DNA of 64,000 bases from Cercis canadensis. Lineage: Eukaryota; Streptophyta; Magnoliopsida; Fabales; Fabaceae. Made by a program: the position numbers and the translations under genes. Shown piece after piece: positions 25,111 to 36,672 of the stretch. Position 1 is the first letter of the stretch. Each line of letters opens with the position of its first letter. The stretch covers positions 309,088 through 373,087 of the forward strand of contig QAOA01007722.1 in NCBI GenBank assembly GCA_003255065.1. Direction: 5' to 3'. The notes beneath the pieces are model-generated. The model saw nothing but the letters and a program-made list of their open reading frames with translations, was not told the DNA's origin and ran no database searches.

Positions 25111-27640
25111 ATTTGTTCCACTATATCGTATTCACTATTTCTCATTATCTTCAAGAATTCTTCTTCTTCCTTATTTTTTCCTTGAGTATTTTTCTTGGCT
25201 AAATCTGACTCTCTCTCATCAGCCACAATTTTTCCTTTCTCCTTTCTTTGGTGTTCTTTCTCTTCAGGTAAATAACATCATCCGCTTCTAGTCAACCCAC
25301 TAGTCCTTACCACATTGGTGATTGTACTTGATTCCTCTTTCTCTTTTTCTTCTATGCAACTCCTTGGATTTTCTTCTTTGGTGTTTACTATTTTCACCCC
25401 ATAATTCTAAGGCATGACATAGTTGTTTTCATAAGAAAACGGTGCAGGCACCTGAAGGACCACCTCTGGCCAAGCTCGGCTAATTGAAGGATTAGGCAAA
25501 ACTCTAAGGACAAAAGGTTTGGCCACATGTTGTTGTTCTTCTCCAGTCATGTTGACCTCTTTCTGGTTCCCCTTACTTCTCTTCTCAAACCTCAAGACTC
25601 CCAAAGCAATCAGCTTCTGAACTCCACACTTGAATGTTCACAGAAAGAATTACCATTATATTGATCATATTTTTTATTGGCCTAAAAGGACCTTCTAAAC
25701 TACATCTAGCTAACCTTAGTATTTTCCGTATTACTCTCATGGGAGTCTTTACTTGAGTGATCTTCCGGACTTCCTCAACCTCTTTAAGTATAACATTAAT
25801 CATTTGTCTCACTTCATGATTAGGCAAATAATTGTTGTTTATATTAGGCCCTTTCTCAATTTCTTCAATTTGGATGACGCCTTGCTTAATCAAATTTAAT
25901 ACGGCAAACTTAAAACCAGGGCAGTCATCAATAAAATGTCCCATAACACCTTGATGATAATCACACTTGAGGCTTGAGTTATACCATTGAAGGAAATTCG
26001 GTTGAATTTGTTGTACAGGCTTAGGAATTATCACATGAGCATCACACAATTATTTGAACAATTCGGCTCTAGTAATAGGAATATTTGGAAACGGTTCATA
26101 TCTTTGTGAAGGACAGGGCTGGTTCTTATAACCTTGATAGTTTGGCCTGAATGGTAGTCTTGGTACTGAGAAACTTTGAGGTGTGTTCTGGTAAATGAGA
26201 ACAAAATGTGCTTGAGGATATTAGTAATTTGGTGTGTATTGAGGATAAGATGGAGGAATGACATTAATGGGATATGATGGTGAAAATGAAGAGTTTGGAG
26301 TATAACTCGGTCTTTTAGGTTGAGGGTATTGGTAGGTTCCCGGTGTTTATATCCAATACACTTCTCATTCCTTCTTTTTTTGGAAACTTGCCTTTTTTTG
26401 GCAAAGCTACTACTCCCAGTACTTGTTCCTTGAAACTTTTCAGCTTTCACCAGTCTTTCTATTTTTTCCCCAGCCTTGATAATATCAACAAAATCATTGA
26501 AGGGGCAACCCGCCATCAGCTCCAAATACGGGGATTTCAAGGCATCCAGAAAAATATAACATAATTCAGAGTCAAGGAATGAATGTTGAACTTTCGAAGC
26601 TAGGATCTTTCATTTCTGGACATACTCCCTAAAATATTTATCTCTCTTCTGCATGTTCTTCAATTGCTCTCTTGTAAGAACAGTATCGTAGTTGAACTTA
26701 TACTGCTTTAGGAAGACATCTACTAAATCTGTTCAACTCCTTATCTTGGTGCGATCCTAAGTTCATAAACCAGTTATAAGTAGCACCAATGAAACTTTTA
26801 GAGAAGAAATGAATCAACACCATCTCATTTTCTTCTATAGCAGTCATCTCCATAATATAAGAGACCAGATGAAACTTCGGGTTACCAGTCCCATCATACT
26901 TCTGAAACTCAAAGAGCTTAAGATCTTTAGGAATTGACACTCCTGAAGTAAGGCGTAATTGCTTGACTTCCACAGCCCCGAAAAAACTAGTTCCCTCCAT
27001 AGTTCTAATGATCACTTCCAAAATCAACAATTTCTCTTTTTATTTTTCTTTTTTGCACTCCTCAGATTCTTTTTCAACATGTATGGTCACGGGTGAATTT
27101 TGGGTGGGCACATTAAAAATAGAATAGGTGATTGGTGGAGTGTAAGTGTACACATTTTCCTTATGTCCACTTGGATTGGAGGCAGTCTCTGTGATAGGAT
27201 TTGCTTTAGGTAAGGTGGCGGTGAATTGAAACTCAGGTGGTTAAGTAGTAAGTGGGATAATGGAATTATGATCCAATCCCTGGGTGGCCATTGTTGTGGG
27301 CATCATTAGATGAAAGGACATGCTCCAAATGGGATTGAATTGAGCCGTAATGACATTTTGCTCATGCGAAGGCAAAGTCAACAATGGTGCTACTAGAGAT
27401 ATAAGGAGAATGTTGGGGTAACTTGGGCTTTCAGCTGACTCTTTCAGCTTCAAACTCTCGACAAGTAAATTCTTTATCTTACTCATTAGTTCCTTCATCC
27501 CATCCAACTCAAGTCCCAAATCCCTTTCTGGTTCCTGGGTTCTGTCCATGATAGAAATATTCCTAAATCTAAGTTCGATTGATCTTTTCACAGAGCCATT
27601 TTGATTGAACCGCACTTTCTTTGCAGGACCAATGATGTCT
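25111..27640 (-). mobile_element. Ogre gag region
   Basis: The N-terminal part is at about 27615-27241. A capsid-like block follows at about 27030-26698 (PKDLKLFEFQKYDGTGNPKF, then ATYNWFMNL). Next comes a KSPYLELMAGCPFNDFVDII block at about 26540, and a zinc-knuckle-like CDYHQGVMGHFIDDC block near 25950 followed by FKFAVLNLIKQGVIQIE. The order and wording match plant Tat/Ogre gag. It is a fossil with several breaks. Confidence 0.78.
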
Positions 27641-27989
27641 TAATCCTGTGATGAACGACAAAAGTGAAAAGGAAACATAAAGAATAAATGAGTAAAAATA
27701 ACAAAAGATTTCAACAATTTTTTCAGAAGATGGATTGTTAATATAGCCTTGTCGAGTCCTTCAAGTGATCAAATTTAAAATTTGTCTTCTTCACGGGTAC
27801 TTGCATGGGATACGGATCTTGTCTTTCGGTAAGAACTTTGATTTCTTACGGAAAAATATGACCATGGTAACATTCATGAATGCTTTAGACATTACGAGAA
27901 AAATTGTCGCATACAACTAATATAAGAGAGATTGGTCTATAGAAAACAATGCACATTTCATTAATCATCATAGTTCAAATACATCAAAA

Positions 27990-30055
27990 AGCTCATAGTT
28001 GTGCTATGTCATCCAAAATACTCTTGCATTCTTCAAAAAGTTTTTCTAAATCTCTTGTAGGTAAAGCAAAAGGAGTCGTGTGAGCCTCAACCTCTTGAAC
28101 CCTTTGTCTCAGCCTCTCTGCCTTATTATAGGAATTCTCCATCAAATACTCAAACCACTTCTTCCATTTTTTGGTCTCCGAAGTGTCACCTCCCTTACCC
28201 ATTTCTTCTTTCTTTTTCAAGACTTTATATTGTTGCTTCCAAAGTGTCACAATTTCTCTTTCTTTTTTAAGAGCATTACCCAAGCGAATATTTTAGTGTT
28301 CCATATCTTTGCATTGACTACGGAAAAACTCTTTATCCTCTTCCTCTTAGGTTTTCAACTTTTTCATACTCTCATAGTCATTCTCCCAATTTTTCATTTG
28401 TTGTTTGTGAACCTTTTTTCTTACTCCAGATTCTCCTCTAGCTCTTCAATCTTTGTTTTAAGACATCCCATCTGTTTTAGTCTGTATTTTGCCACTTCTC
28501 TTATCTCATGGACTTGTTTCTCCAGTTGTTCAATTTGCTTCAATGAGGCACTCTGAGCGACATCTTGGTACTTTCTCTTTTCTTTCTCTGCTCTTGCTAA
28601 TCTTTTTGTGAGCTGAGCCCGTTATTCAAGCAACTTTTTCTTTTCGGCTCCTACTCCATTTAGTTTTTTTTTTTAATATTTTCCTCTTTAAGTTTTTCCT
28701 TCATAGCAAATTCAACCTTAAAATTGCGAGCAAACACTTCAATAAGAGGTGGATGAGAAATAGTGGCAGCGTATGGTACTATGACCTTTCTAGCTTTCTC
28801 ATGAAACCAAGTATCATGCAAAGTAATTGCCTTATCAGTATTGGAACACGAGTCTTTTTGTCGGAATGATAACATTTCCCAAGCCTTCTTGACTTTATAC
28901 GAGTCATTTTTATTCCCTTGAGAATCATACTCGAACTCTATCTCAACAAGCCCTTTAGTGTAAGAAATTTATTGGAGATGCTCGAACTGCCTTAAGACCA
29001 GTGTAGGTATGTAGGCCACACAACCTTGAATACACATCAATGACATATATGAAAATTTTCCACAACGGACCAATATGCCTTGACCCTTAGACCAATAGGA
29101 ACGCCATATAAAATTTCTTTCATCAAGACTGTTATAGCAGTTCAACCAAAAATCTCGATCTTCCTTCACAACTTTCAATTTAGTAAATTTCCTCAAGAAT
29201 TCCATCCTAAAGCCAAAATTGATCAATCGTGATAATTTTTTCCCTTGAACATGGTAGAAGAGCTAAACGAATAAAAATTGTAAACAACATTTTAGTTTAC
29301 CCTCACCCTTCCTTCAACAAAAGTTTAGAGCTCCGAATGCGTCGGCCAATATGACAAGTACTAGATTAATCTTGTGCTCAAGAACTTGTTGAAATACATT
29401 AATGGCTAAAAGGCTAACGAAATTCTTGGTGGATGGGAATAAGATGAGCCCGTAGATACATAAAGCAATCAGATCTCTCAACTTTCCCCATTCCTTTTTG
29501 TCAAGACAATTTTGTAGACTGTGTATTATGAAAGTCATAGGCCACCCCTTCATGCTAATGTCCTTTAGAATCATTTTGTTTTTCACCATGTCAACAGGTA
29601 CGCCTACCCACTTAGCAATCCTTCCTAAAGTAACTTTATTCTTGTTGTGAGAATACACCTTGGTTTAGGTAGTCAATGACAAATTCAGCATATAGGCATA
29701 TTTTTCAGTGGTCGGGATTGTGTTAATGACTTCAAAAGTCAACCAACGGTACGAAGGATCCCAGAAATTCACCATGGTAACCAATGACATCTCGTGTACC
29801 TCAACCTTCAGCAAGTCACAAATCTTTCCATCTTTCTGATTAAAAATCGTCTTTTCATCAATGGGCAGCAATTTGAAAAAATGGTCTACCTCAGTCACAT
29901 CATTGACTTCGACATGGACTCAGAGCCTCTTAGGTAATGTGTTGGGACGTCCTTTAGGTAAACAATCCCTCTCCTCAGTTACTAGTGATGTCATATCTCT
30001 TATTAAGGCTCGTGAAGTCTTAGAATTCTCAAAAACATGATTTCGACTGGCCATA
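27990..30055 (-). mobile_element. Ogre ORF1 region (upstream of gag)
   Basis: The first part (about 29900-28970) resembles the DUF7745-type (plant mobile-domain-like) proteins seen in Ogre ORF1, with blocks such as NFWDPSYRWLTFEVINTIPT, KWVGVPVDMVKNKM and LIALCIYGLILFPSTKNFV. The distal part (about 28850-27993) is lysine/glutamate-rich and probably coiled coil (REIVTLWKQQYKVLKKKEEM, LFEECKSILDDIAQL). An extra ORF at this place is diagnostic for Ogre. It is a fossil with several breaks. Confidence 0.72.
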
Positions 30056-30800
30056 TTAACAATTCAACTTCTTATGGACTACTGAAATGTTCAAAAATAA
30101 ATGTAACGAAATTTTTTAGAAGAAATCTACAGTGTATTTACAAAATAAAAATAAAGCAAGTAAAATGAGACGAGAACAAAAGAGAGAAATAATGCTTCCC
30201 CTATTGTCCTAAGAAAATATTCACCTCCAAGCTTATCGATTCTAACTTAGTGGTCATGGTCTAACCTATATGAGGGCTTGTACAGTCAAATTATGTGCAT
30301 GGTTATTAGGTCGATGCTACATCTAAAAGTCAAAGGTACTATAGATTGCCTCTCATCGGGATGATGAAGATCTTGTCTCGTTGACATGAATAGACAAAAA
30401 GTAGAGTCTCTTTATTTAATCATGTTAAAAAGACAAGTTGCAATTCAAGTGAGAGCTTTGCATAAATCGTAAGGGTACTTAGCCCCTTTGGGATAATGTT
30501 CACTCCCTATCTAACCCTAAGTTTAAATATGACTCGGGTATAGAGCCGAAGAAATTGTGTGATGTATGAGTGTTAGTGTTTCGTGTGTGCAGGAAAAACA
30601 AACAAACTTCATCCTACATCTACCCGCTGCAAAAGAAAGTACATAATATATTACAATTATTTACAAATGCAATGCGAAAATATATACACAATATATACAT
30701 GAAACAAATAATGAAAACTAAATTAACAATGAGATAAAGAAAATACAAAAAAATCACATTTATTTTGCACAACTAACTTCTTATGTTTGACTCTCGAATG
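30056..30800. other. Ogre leader between primer site and ORF1
   Basis: This is an AT-rich untranslated stretch with no recognised gene. Ogre elements are known to splice in their 5' region, but splice sites were not assigned here. Confidence 0.6.
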
Positions 30801-30818
30801 TCTCCAGTGGAGTCGCCA
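30801..30818 (-). other. Primer-binding site of the Ogre element (tRNA-Arg type)
   Basis: The minus strand reads TGGCGACTCCACTGGAGA, starting three bases inside the 5' LTR end. It resembles the tRNA-Arg-type site reported for Ogre elements. The assignment to a particular tRNA is from memory of the family. Confidence 0.75.
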
Positions 30819-30821
30819 AAC

Positions 30822-33035
30822 TGTTGTAACGTACTCGGAGGTCGCTATAACGCGAATGGCTAAATAAAAAGAGATTTAGTTTTCGAAATGAAAACTCTGG
30901 AGTCGCTACCAATTGTATTAAAATTTTGGAGAACAATTAGAAAATTCCTTTAATTTCCAAAAAATATGTCTGTCAATCAGATAGGGTCCAGGAGTCGATT
31001 TATGTGTGGAGAAGGTGTTAGACACCCTATAACACCCTTCTAAAAGACGGTTACCTTAAATTAATCATGCAAATTAAATTATGGTTAAATTATATTTATT
31101 TTATCCTTAAATAAAAATAAAATAAAAATTGGTAATTATTTAAAACAAAACTTGATTCATCACCCTCGAATGCCTACATATCTTAATTAGGGATCAAAGT
31201 CCACGTAATTTGCAATATGGTTCAAAAGGAATTTTCATTTTTTTTTCATATTTTTTTTTTCGAAACCGAAACTAAAAGAGATTCAATTTTTTTTTTCTTT
31301 GCTTTAATCATGAAGATAAACTAAACAAGTAAACATGCAATCAAAACAAATTGTAAATGCTATGCATGAATCTAATCGTATCCTAATCCTTTCACTTTGT
31401 TCCCACGTTTTTCGGTTCCCAAAGTGGCACTTATCCTTACCTCGAGTAGATAGAAGAGCCACCCCTATGAGGGTAAGTCGCTCATATCCCTCCCTTGACA
31501 AGTAAGTGGCCTATGGATGCTATTCGCATAGATTAAACTAAGTAAAAATAAAATGCATGTACTCCTAATTTTATTTCAATTAAACTATTTAAATAAAGGA
31601 AAAAAAAAATATCCTAGCCTAAAAGAAACAAAGGCTTAATCCAAATAAGCAATAAAAAGATAAAATGTACACTGGCCTAACCCATTTGGACCAAGCCTAA
31701 ACCAAAATCAAAAGAATAATAAAAGAAATAAAAGATATGCAAAAAAAATTGGCCCAAACTGCTAGGCCCATAAAAAAAAAAAAAAACTAAACTAGAGCAC
31801 CTGGTGGGCTGGTCCATTTCGGACCAAACCCAACCAGCTAACCCAATTGGCCCAGACCCCAAAAAAAAAAAAAAAAAAAAAAAACAAAAAAAAAAAAAAA
31901 AAAAAAAAAAAACTGAAGTAATATACTGATGGGCTTGTTTTCAGCTCTAGCCCAATAGCAAACAAAGGAAATCAGCAACCAACCAAAAAAAAAATGAAGC
32001 CATACAAACAATTGGCCTATTTCGGTTTTGGTCCATCAGCAACCCAAATAAGACTAAAGTAACAAGTGATTGGCCCATCAACTTAATGGCCCAAACGAAA
32101 AAACATAAACCCATAAAAAATAATTCATCAGAAAACATAAACCCATCAAAATTAACCCAATCTAAAAATAATAAAAATTTAAGCCCAACAATAACAAATA
32201 AAACACATTAAAGTCCAAATCCTAATTTGACCTAATTAATCACTAGAATAACATTAAGGAAATAAAAATACAAGTGATATATGAAATAAATAGGCCCAAA
32301 TCAAAAAAAAAATAAAAATAAAAACCCAACATCCTTTTTAAACTCAAATGAATTAATTAGACAAAATCATAAAATAAGAAAAAAAGCTTCAACCTAATGA
32401 AAAGCAAGAAGAAACGCAGCAATGGGACCTTCTATCCAGAAGGAGACTCCGATCACAGGCAACGGGTCCCAAGGTAAAAGGACTTCATTTTCTCTCCATT
32501 TTTTATTTCATTTGGTCTATGTTTCCCTTTGAACTTGATTTTCCTCTTTGCTTCTCTCTCTAAACCTTGCTTCTCTCTCTCTAAAAAAATTTGGGAATTC
32601 GGATTGGGGCTTGATTTTTGGTTGGTAAAAGCTTTGATTTTTTCTCTGTGCTGGTGTATCTGTTTGACTTTGGGAGAAATTTCTTTTGGGTCTCTGAAAT
32701 TTTGGAGTTTCTCCTTTGTGCACCGAATGATCCTGTTGCTATTTTTTCAGAACTTCCTTCCCTTTTGTTTCATAGTTTTTAGTTCTCTCTTTGGATATTT
32801 CTTTTTTCTCTAGAGTTCTCACTTTTTCTATTGCAATTGCTATTGTTGTTTTCCGGTCTCCTCTCTATGTTATCTGCTGCTCTTGCTTTCTCTCTATGCT
32901 CTTTTATAACTGTTGCACATGTCCATGAACTCAAGTCTCTCTCCCCTCTATTTCTAACTATTGCACATGTCTACAAACTCACGTCTCTTGTGAACCCATG
33001 TCCTTTCCCCTCTATTTCTAACTGCTGTCATTTTC

Positions 33036-33079
<44 letters not shown>

Positions 33080-33109
33080 ATTATTGTTGGACGAAATATG
33101 GTGTCCACA
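30822..33109 (-). repeat. 5' LTR of the Ogre element
   Basis: On the minus strand it runs from TGTGGACACCATATTTCG (33109) to ...GTACGTTACAACA (30822), about 2288 bp. Its inner half has no partner in the window because the 3' LTR runs off the left edge. It includes an A-rich tract at 31861-31912 and an AT run at 33041-33076. Confidence 0.87.
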
Positions 33110-33931
33110 TGTATTATTTCTTACACATCAGCATCATCTCTTCATTATTCCTCAAAATTTCCTAATTTCCTGCTCCTCCGCAATGGAGGTGTCCCTCCCT
33201 CCCTCTCCAACAATCCCCCACTATTATGGAGCACTACCTTCCAGTGGTGTTCTCACCACCTCAAGATGGGAGGCAACAGATGGAGCCATTTCCAATCGTT
33301 GATCAAAGCAGTAAACCAACGAGATCGACAATGACGACGATGGTGACCATGACCAACACAACGTGCTTAGCAGAAGCAGTTGCAGCAGCCAAAACGGCGG
33401 CATTAATGATGACGACCAACACAAAGATAACACAACAAGTGGTGAAGTGGCAAATATTGCATTTTGAGTCTCGACTCTACCAAGCATCGTTAAGTAACGA
33501 GCCCAACTGTATAGACTAATAGTCCACTCACCTATAACCAAAAGAAGCTTTTCTTTTTTTTTTTTTTTTTTTTTAAAACTCCCTCAGATCAAATTACCTA
33601 CTTTCCTGCTACTTAATTCATCACTATTCATAGTCCACTCACCTACTTCTTTTTTCTTTTTGGGATTTTCTCTCATACTCTCTTAGGCTTTTATCAAAAG
33701 GCAAACATCAAATAATTCTCCATAACAATTTTAAATTTGGTGCTCCCACCATTTTCTCCACCAAAGGTACAGACACAAGCACAAGCACCATAACTATGGT
33801 TGGAGAGTGCGAGTGAGGGATTGTTGCACAGGGAGAGAGGGACGTCTCCATTGCCAGAGGAGAGAGAAACAAGGAAATTTTAAGGAATAATAAAAAGATG
33901 ATGTGGCTGTTGATATGTAAAAAATAATACA
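33110..33931. repeat. Inverted repeat of about 0.82 kb with gene-like arms
   Basis: The first 120-140 bases (from tgtattatttcttacacatc) reappear inverted at about 33790-33931. Both arms contain a UTR-like CT-rich stretch followed by an ATG at the same relative place, opening MEVSLPPSPTIPHYYG in the left arm and METSLSPCATIPHSHS in the right. The loop holds an aspartate/asparagine-rich coding-like stretch near 33320-33450 and a poly-T tract near 33550. The left arm abuts the Ogre LTR exactly, so its outer part may lie beyond the Ogre. It could be a transposon with terminal inverted repeats or an inverted duplication of a gene 5' end. The protein is not recognised. Confidence 0.65.
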
Positions 33932-34220
33932 TATTTAATATTTTAATAAGGGAACAACACCACCAACACCTATGGAACTTTACTTAAGTTTTGTCCATAA
34001 AAAAATCACTACCTATAACTTAATTACTTAATTTCACACTACAATGACCCTATGCTTAAATTAAAAGCTATATGGACTAACTTAAAATTTTTGGATGTTA
34101 CAATAAGATATTAGTCTCATCTAAATAAGGATTTTCAAACCTTAGCACCATAGTTTGATCTCTATGTTACTTAATCTAAATTCATGCAAATTCCATTTTT
34201 TTTTTTTTTGCATATAATGA
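33932..34220. other. AT-rich sequence, nothing recognised
   Basis: There is no ORF, repeat or motif of note between the inverted repeat and the CACTA-type end. Confidence 0.6.
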
Positions 34221-34510
34221 CACTACAAGAAAATCTTTATTTTCCAATGGAAAATTCCGTTGGAATTTTTCAAAAATTCTAATGGTTAACATTTTCTGAA
34301 AATTCTAACGGAATTTCATTACTATTGAAATTTTCCGTTAGAATTACCGTTAGAATTTGTGATAGATTTTTTTTTTTTTTAAATTCCAATGGAATATATC
34401 ATTGGAAAATAACAAACCAAAAACACACCGTTTTACTAAAGGGAATTTTTTTTTTAATTTTGACTAATTCCAACGGTATATTCCTAGGAATTACCATTGG
34501 AATTTTTTCA
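34221..34510. mobile_element. One end of a CACTA (En/Spm-type) DNA transposon
   Basis: The sequence starts CACTACAAGAAAA, the classic CACTA terminus. It is followed by many direct and inverted copies of short subterminal motifs (ttccgttggaat, ttccgttagaat, ttccaatggaat) up to about 34506, which is the usual transposase-binding layout. A matching opposite end (tttcttgtagtg) was not found in the window, so the element is truncated or its far end was removed. The 3-bp target site cannot be confirmed. Confidence 0.72.
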
Positions 34511-35084
34511 ACTTAACCCATTTAATCTTCCCCTTCCCTCTTCCCATTTTCCCCATTTTCTTTCTCTTCCTTCACTGAGAGTTCTATTCTCTCTTCCCTT
34601 CTTCCTGCAAAACTTGAAATGTGGTTGTAGGAGGCGGTTTCCGGTGGCAAGGGCGGCGTCCGAGAGTGGTAAAGAGTTGCAAGGCTTGGTTCTACTCCTT
34701 TGGGTAGGAGTTCTATCTAAAATCCATTTTTTCTTTCTACACTTCTATTTTAGTTCTTGTGTTAATTACTTTGTTTTAATTAGTAGATTGAAGTGATAAT
34801 AGTACGTAGTAGTAGTGCTAATGTATAATTACAAAATAGATGAATGATTGATTAATGCATGATTGTTTAGGTTAGGGCTTTTGATGTATGGGTTGTTTGT
34901 AGTTGTTTTATGATTTTTTGATATTTTTTTTATTTTGGATTATGGAAAATAATATCTCATTACCTTTGTTGCATTCCATCAGCCAAGGTTTGGAATTTGG
35001 AATATGTGGCACACCTGCTACAAGAGTAATTTGCATTCCCTTGTTCATGTTGTTGATGTTAATCAGTTTTATAAGTGATATGCA
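34511..35084. other. Sequence inside the CACTA end, no gene recognised
   Basis: It starts with a CT-rich, 5'-UTR-like stretch (34515-34610) and a GC-richer segment at 34620-34710, then becomes T-rich and intron-like. No protein domain is recognised. Confidence 0.5.
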
Positions 35085-35177
35085 GCACCTTCTTCCCCAA
35101 GTGATCCTACAGTGAAGAAAGTTGCTGACAAATTAGCAAATTTTCGGGGGATGCACCTGTGGAAACATCAGCCAAGG
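35085..35177 (+). pseudogene. SURP/G-patch-type splicing-factor exon fragment
   Basis: A short open stretch follows a good 3' splice site (gatatgcag) and reads SSPSDPTVKKVADKLANF. This matches, from memory, the region just before and into the first SURP module of plant SURP/G-patch proteins (SDPTVKKVADKLASFV). A donor-like aagg/gttg lies at about 35177. After the match the reading changes to unrelated residues, and no neighbouring exons of such a gene are seen, so it is an isolated fragment, perhaps captured by the CACTA element. The match is only about 16 residues. Confidence 0.4.
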
Positions 35178-35962
35178 GTTGTTATCATATTGGATTATAA
35201 TTTCATCTTGACTTGTTGTATATCTGTTATTTGCTAGCTTTGCTTTGCATTACAATATGTGGTCATTGGTTAGAAGTTGTAGGTGTTATCCATCTAATTT
35301 AGACAAAAGTTTTCTCTGTTTTTATTGGTGTGCAATTATAGTATTGATTTCATCTTTACTGGTTTTCGTGTGTGTTAGATTATTCATGTGAGGGTATCTA
35401 ATTTTACTTGGCTATTGTGACTTTTATTTTTAACTTGTGTGTCTAATATGATTATTCAGTAAGTTGGAAACTTCAACTTCTCTTTTCTCTCCTTTTGAAC
35501 CAAAATTTTAAGTACCTTGCAATCTCATTTTGGACTTGTAAAGACAATCATTTGAAATATTTGACTTCTCAGAGCCTTAGCATATCTATTATCTTGAAAT
35601 TGAAAACTTTGAAACAAAAAAAGCAAACACTTGTTTAAATGTCGGGAATTGGTTTGGCTAGTGGAAGTTACTCCAGAACCATTTTTTTGAATTTATTTTT
35701 TAAATTTTAGATACCATTAGCTACACCAGATTCTATAAGTAAAAATTAAATAGAGGATGAAGTGGTCTCTTTCTATATAATTCTCTATGTCCTTGGGCAA
35801 GTTGGTTTAGAGATTGCTTCCTAAATCTTTGAGTTATATCTCTGAACTCCAGGCTTCTCCCCCATGTTGCCCTACTTATGGTGACATTTTTTTTCATGAC
35901 AGGTGCATTTTCATTAGTTACCATAATTTCTGTACCAATTTCTCCACCATACATTTTCAGGA
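35178..35962. other. Intron-like T-rich sequence, no gene recognised
   Basis: It is T-rich on the plus strand with scattered polypyrimidine tracts. Two 3'-splice-like sites (tttcatgacag at about 35899 and ttttcaggacag at about 35965) precede the FKBP-like fragment. Confidence 0.5.
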
Positions 35963-36066
35963 CAGGTGCACGAGGGATTAGAAAGAGCAATAATAACAAT
36001 GAAAAAGGGAGAACAAGATTTGGTGACTGTTAGTGCCGAATATTTGTCTGACCATGATGGTTTGTA
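35963..36066 (+). pseudogene. FKBP-type prolyl isomerase exon fragment
   Basis: An open stretch directly after a 3'-splice-like site reads VHEGLERAIITMKKGEQDLV, then TVSAEYL, then a stop. This resembles the part of an FKBP domain with the consensus V-x-x-GL-x-x-A-V-x-TMKKGE, as found in multidomain plant FKBPs of the ROF type. Only about 34 codons are present and the rest of the domain is absent. With the SURP-like fragment upstream it suggests host exons carried by a transposon. The match is by recall and not checked by a search. Confidence 0.42.
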
Positions 36067-36165
36067 AACCAAAAAAAAAAGATGGAAATGCATTGCATAC
36101 TAAGGTATGACTGTGTGACTTTACCAAAAGAAAAAGGTATAGCCTTGTGGAATAATGGGAATGGG

Positions 36166-36528
36166 TGACGGGTGCCGAACCGTACAAAATTAAACTACTA
36201 ATTGCAACTAAATTGTAGTATAGGATGCAACCAGTGTCGTCTCCCAAGGATTCACCAGAACAACTAATCTTTTAAGAACTTAAGCAAGAACAGAATAAGG
36301 GGGGGTTTTGTGTTGAATGCAATATACTAAGAATTAAGAAAGCAGTAAATTGAATTTATCAAATAAGAGAAAACGCAATCAACTCAAGCAGGCAACCAAA
36401 CCTTAATCCATCCTTGTTCACTAAAGATAAACTAGATCTGATTTAATTCTTGGTTAAGTGTTACCTGGAACCCCTAACAATAACACTTAGAATTCCTACT
36501 GATTTACCAATCAGGATTCAATTAATCT
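36166..36528 (-). repeat. 3' LTR copy of the TR-GAG element (partial)
   Basis: It is nearly identical to 39352-39713, the LTR half that contains the gtcgtctcccaaggattc box. Confidence 0.85.
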
Positions 36529-36565
36529 GGAAACATAAACCATAAAAATAGCATAGTAGGCTAAT

Positions 36566-36600
36566 CCCTCCCCCACACTTAAATTTTTACAGTGTCCTCA
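36566..36600 (-). other. Extended polypurine block of the TR-GAG element
   Basis: The minus strand reads TTGAGGACACTG, then AAATTTAAGTGTGGGGGAGG, closely parallel to the block of the Athila copies (6995-7033, 48391-48430). Confidence 0.72.
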
Positions 36601-36672
36601 ATGTAAAAGCTTAACAATTATCACCAATCGAAAAGGACAAGTAAAATAAAAGAGAGAGAAGAAACATCCTTA

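Larger units (their letters stand above)
1..33109 (-). mobile_element. Ogre-type (Ty3/gypsy, Tat lineage) LTR retrotransposon, partial at left edge
   Basis: The two ends carry the same LTR: 1-1206 aligns with about 31957-33109. The element lies on the minus strand, with its primer-binding site at 30801-30818 and its polypurine tract at 1207-1220. Reading from high to low coordinates the parts are 5' LTR, leader, an extra ORF1, gag, protease, RT, RNase H, an archaeal-type RNase H, integrase, a 3' UTR with tandem repeats, and the 3' LTR. An ORF before gag together with a second RNase H is the known Ogre/Tat arrangement. The element is a fossil with many breaks (well over ten) and is split by a 17.6 kb Athila insertion at 5428-22992. 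The LTRs differ at roughly 5% over the first 200 aligned bases by eye, which suggests an age near 2 million years. Confidence 0.88.
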
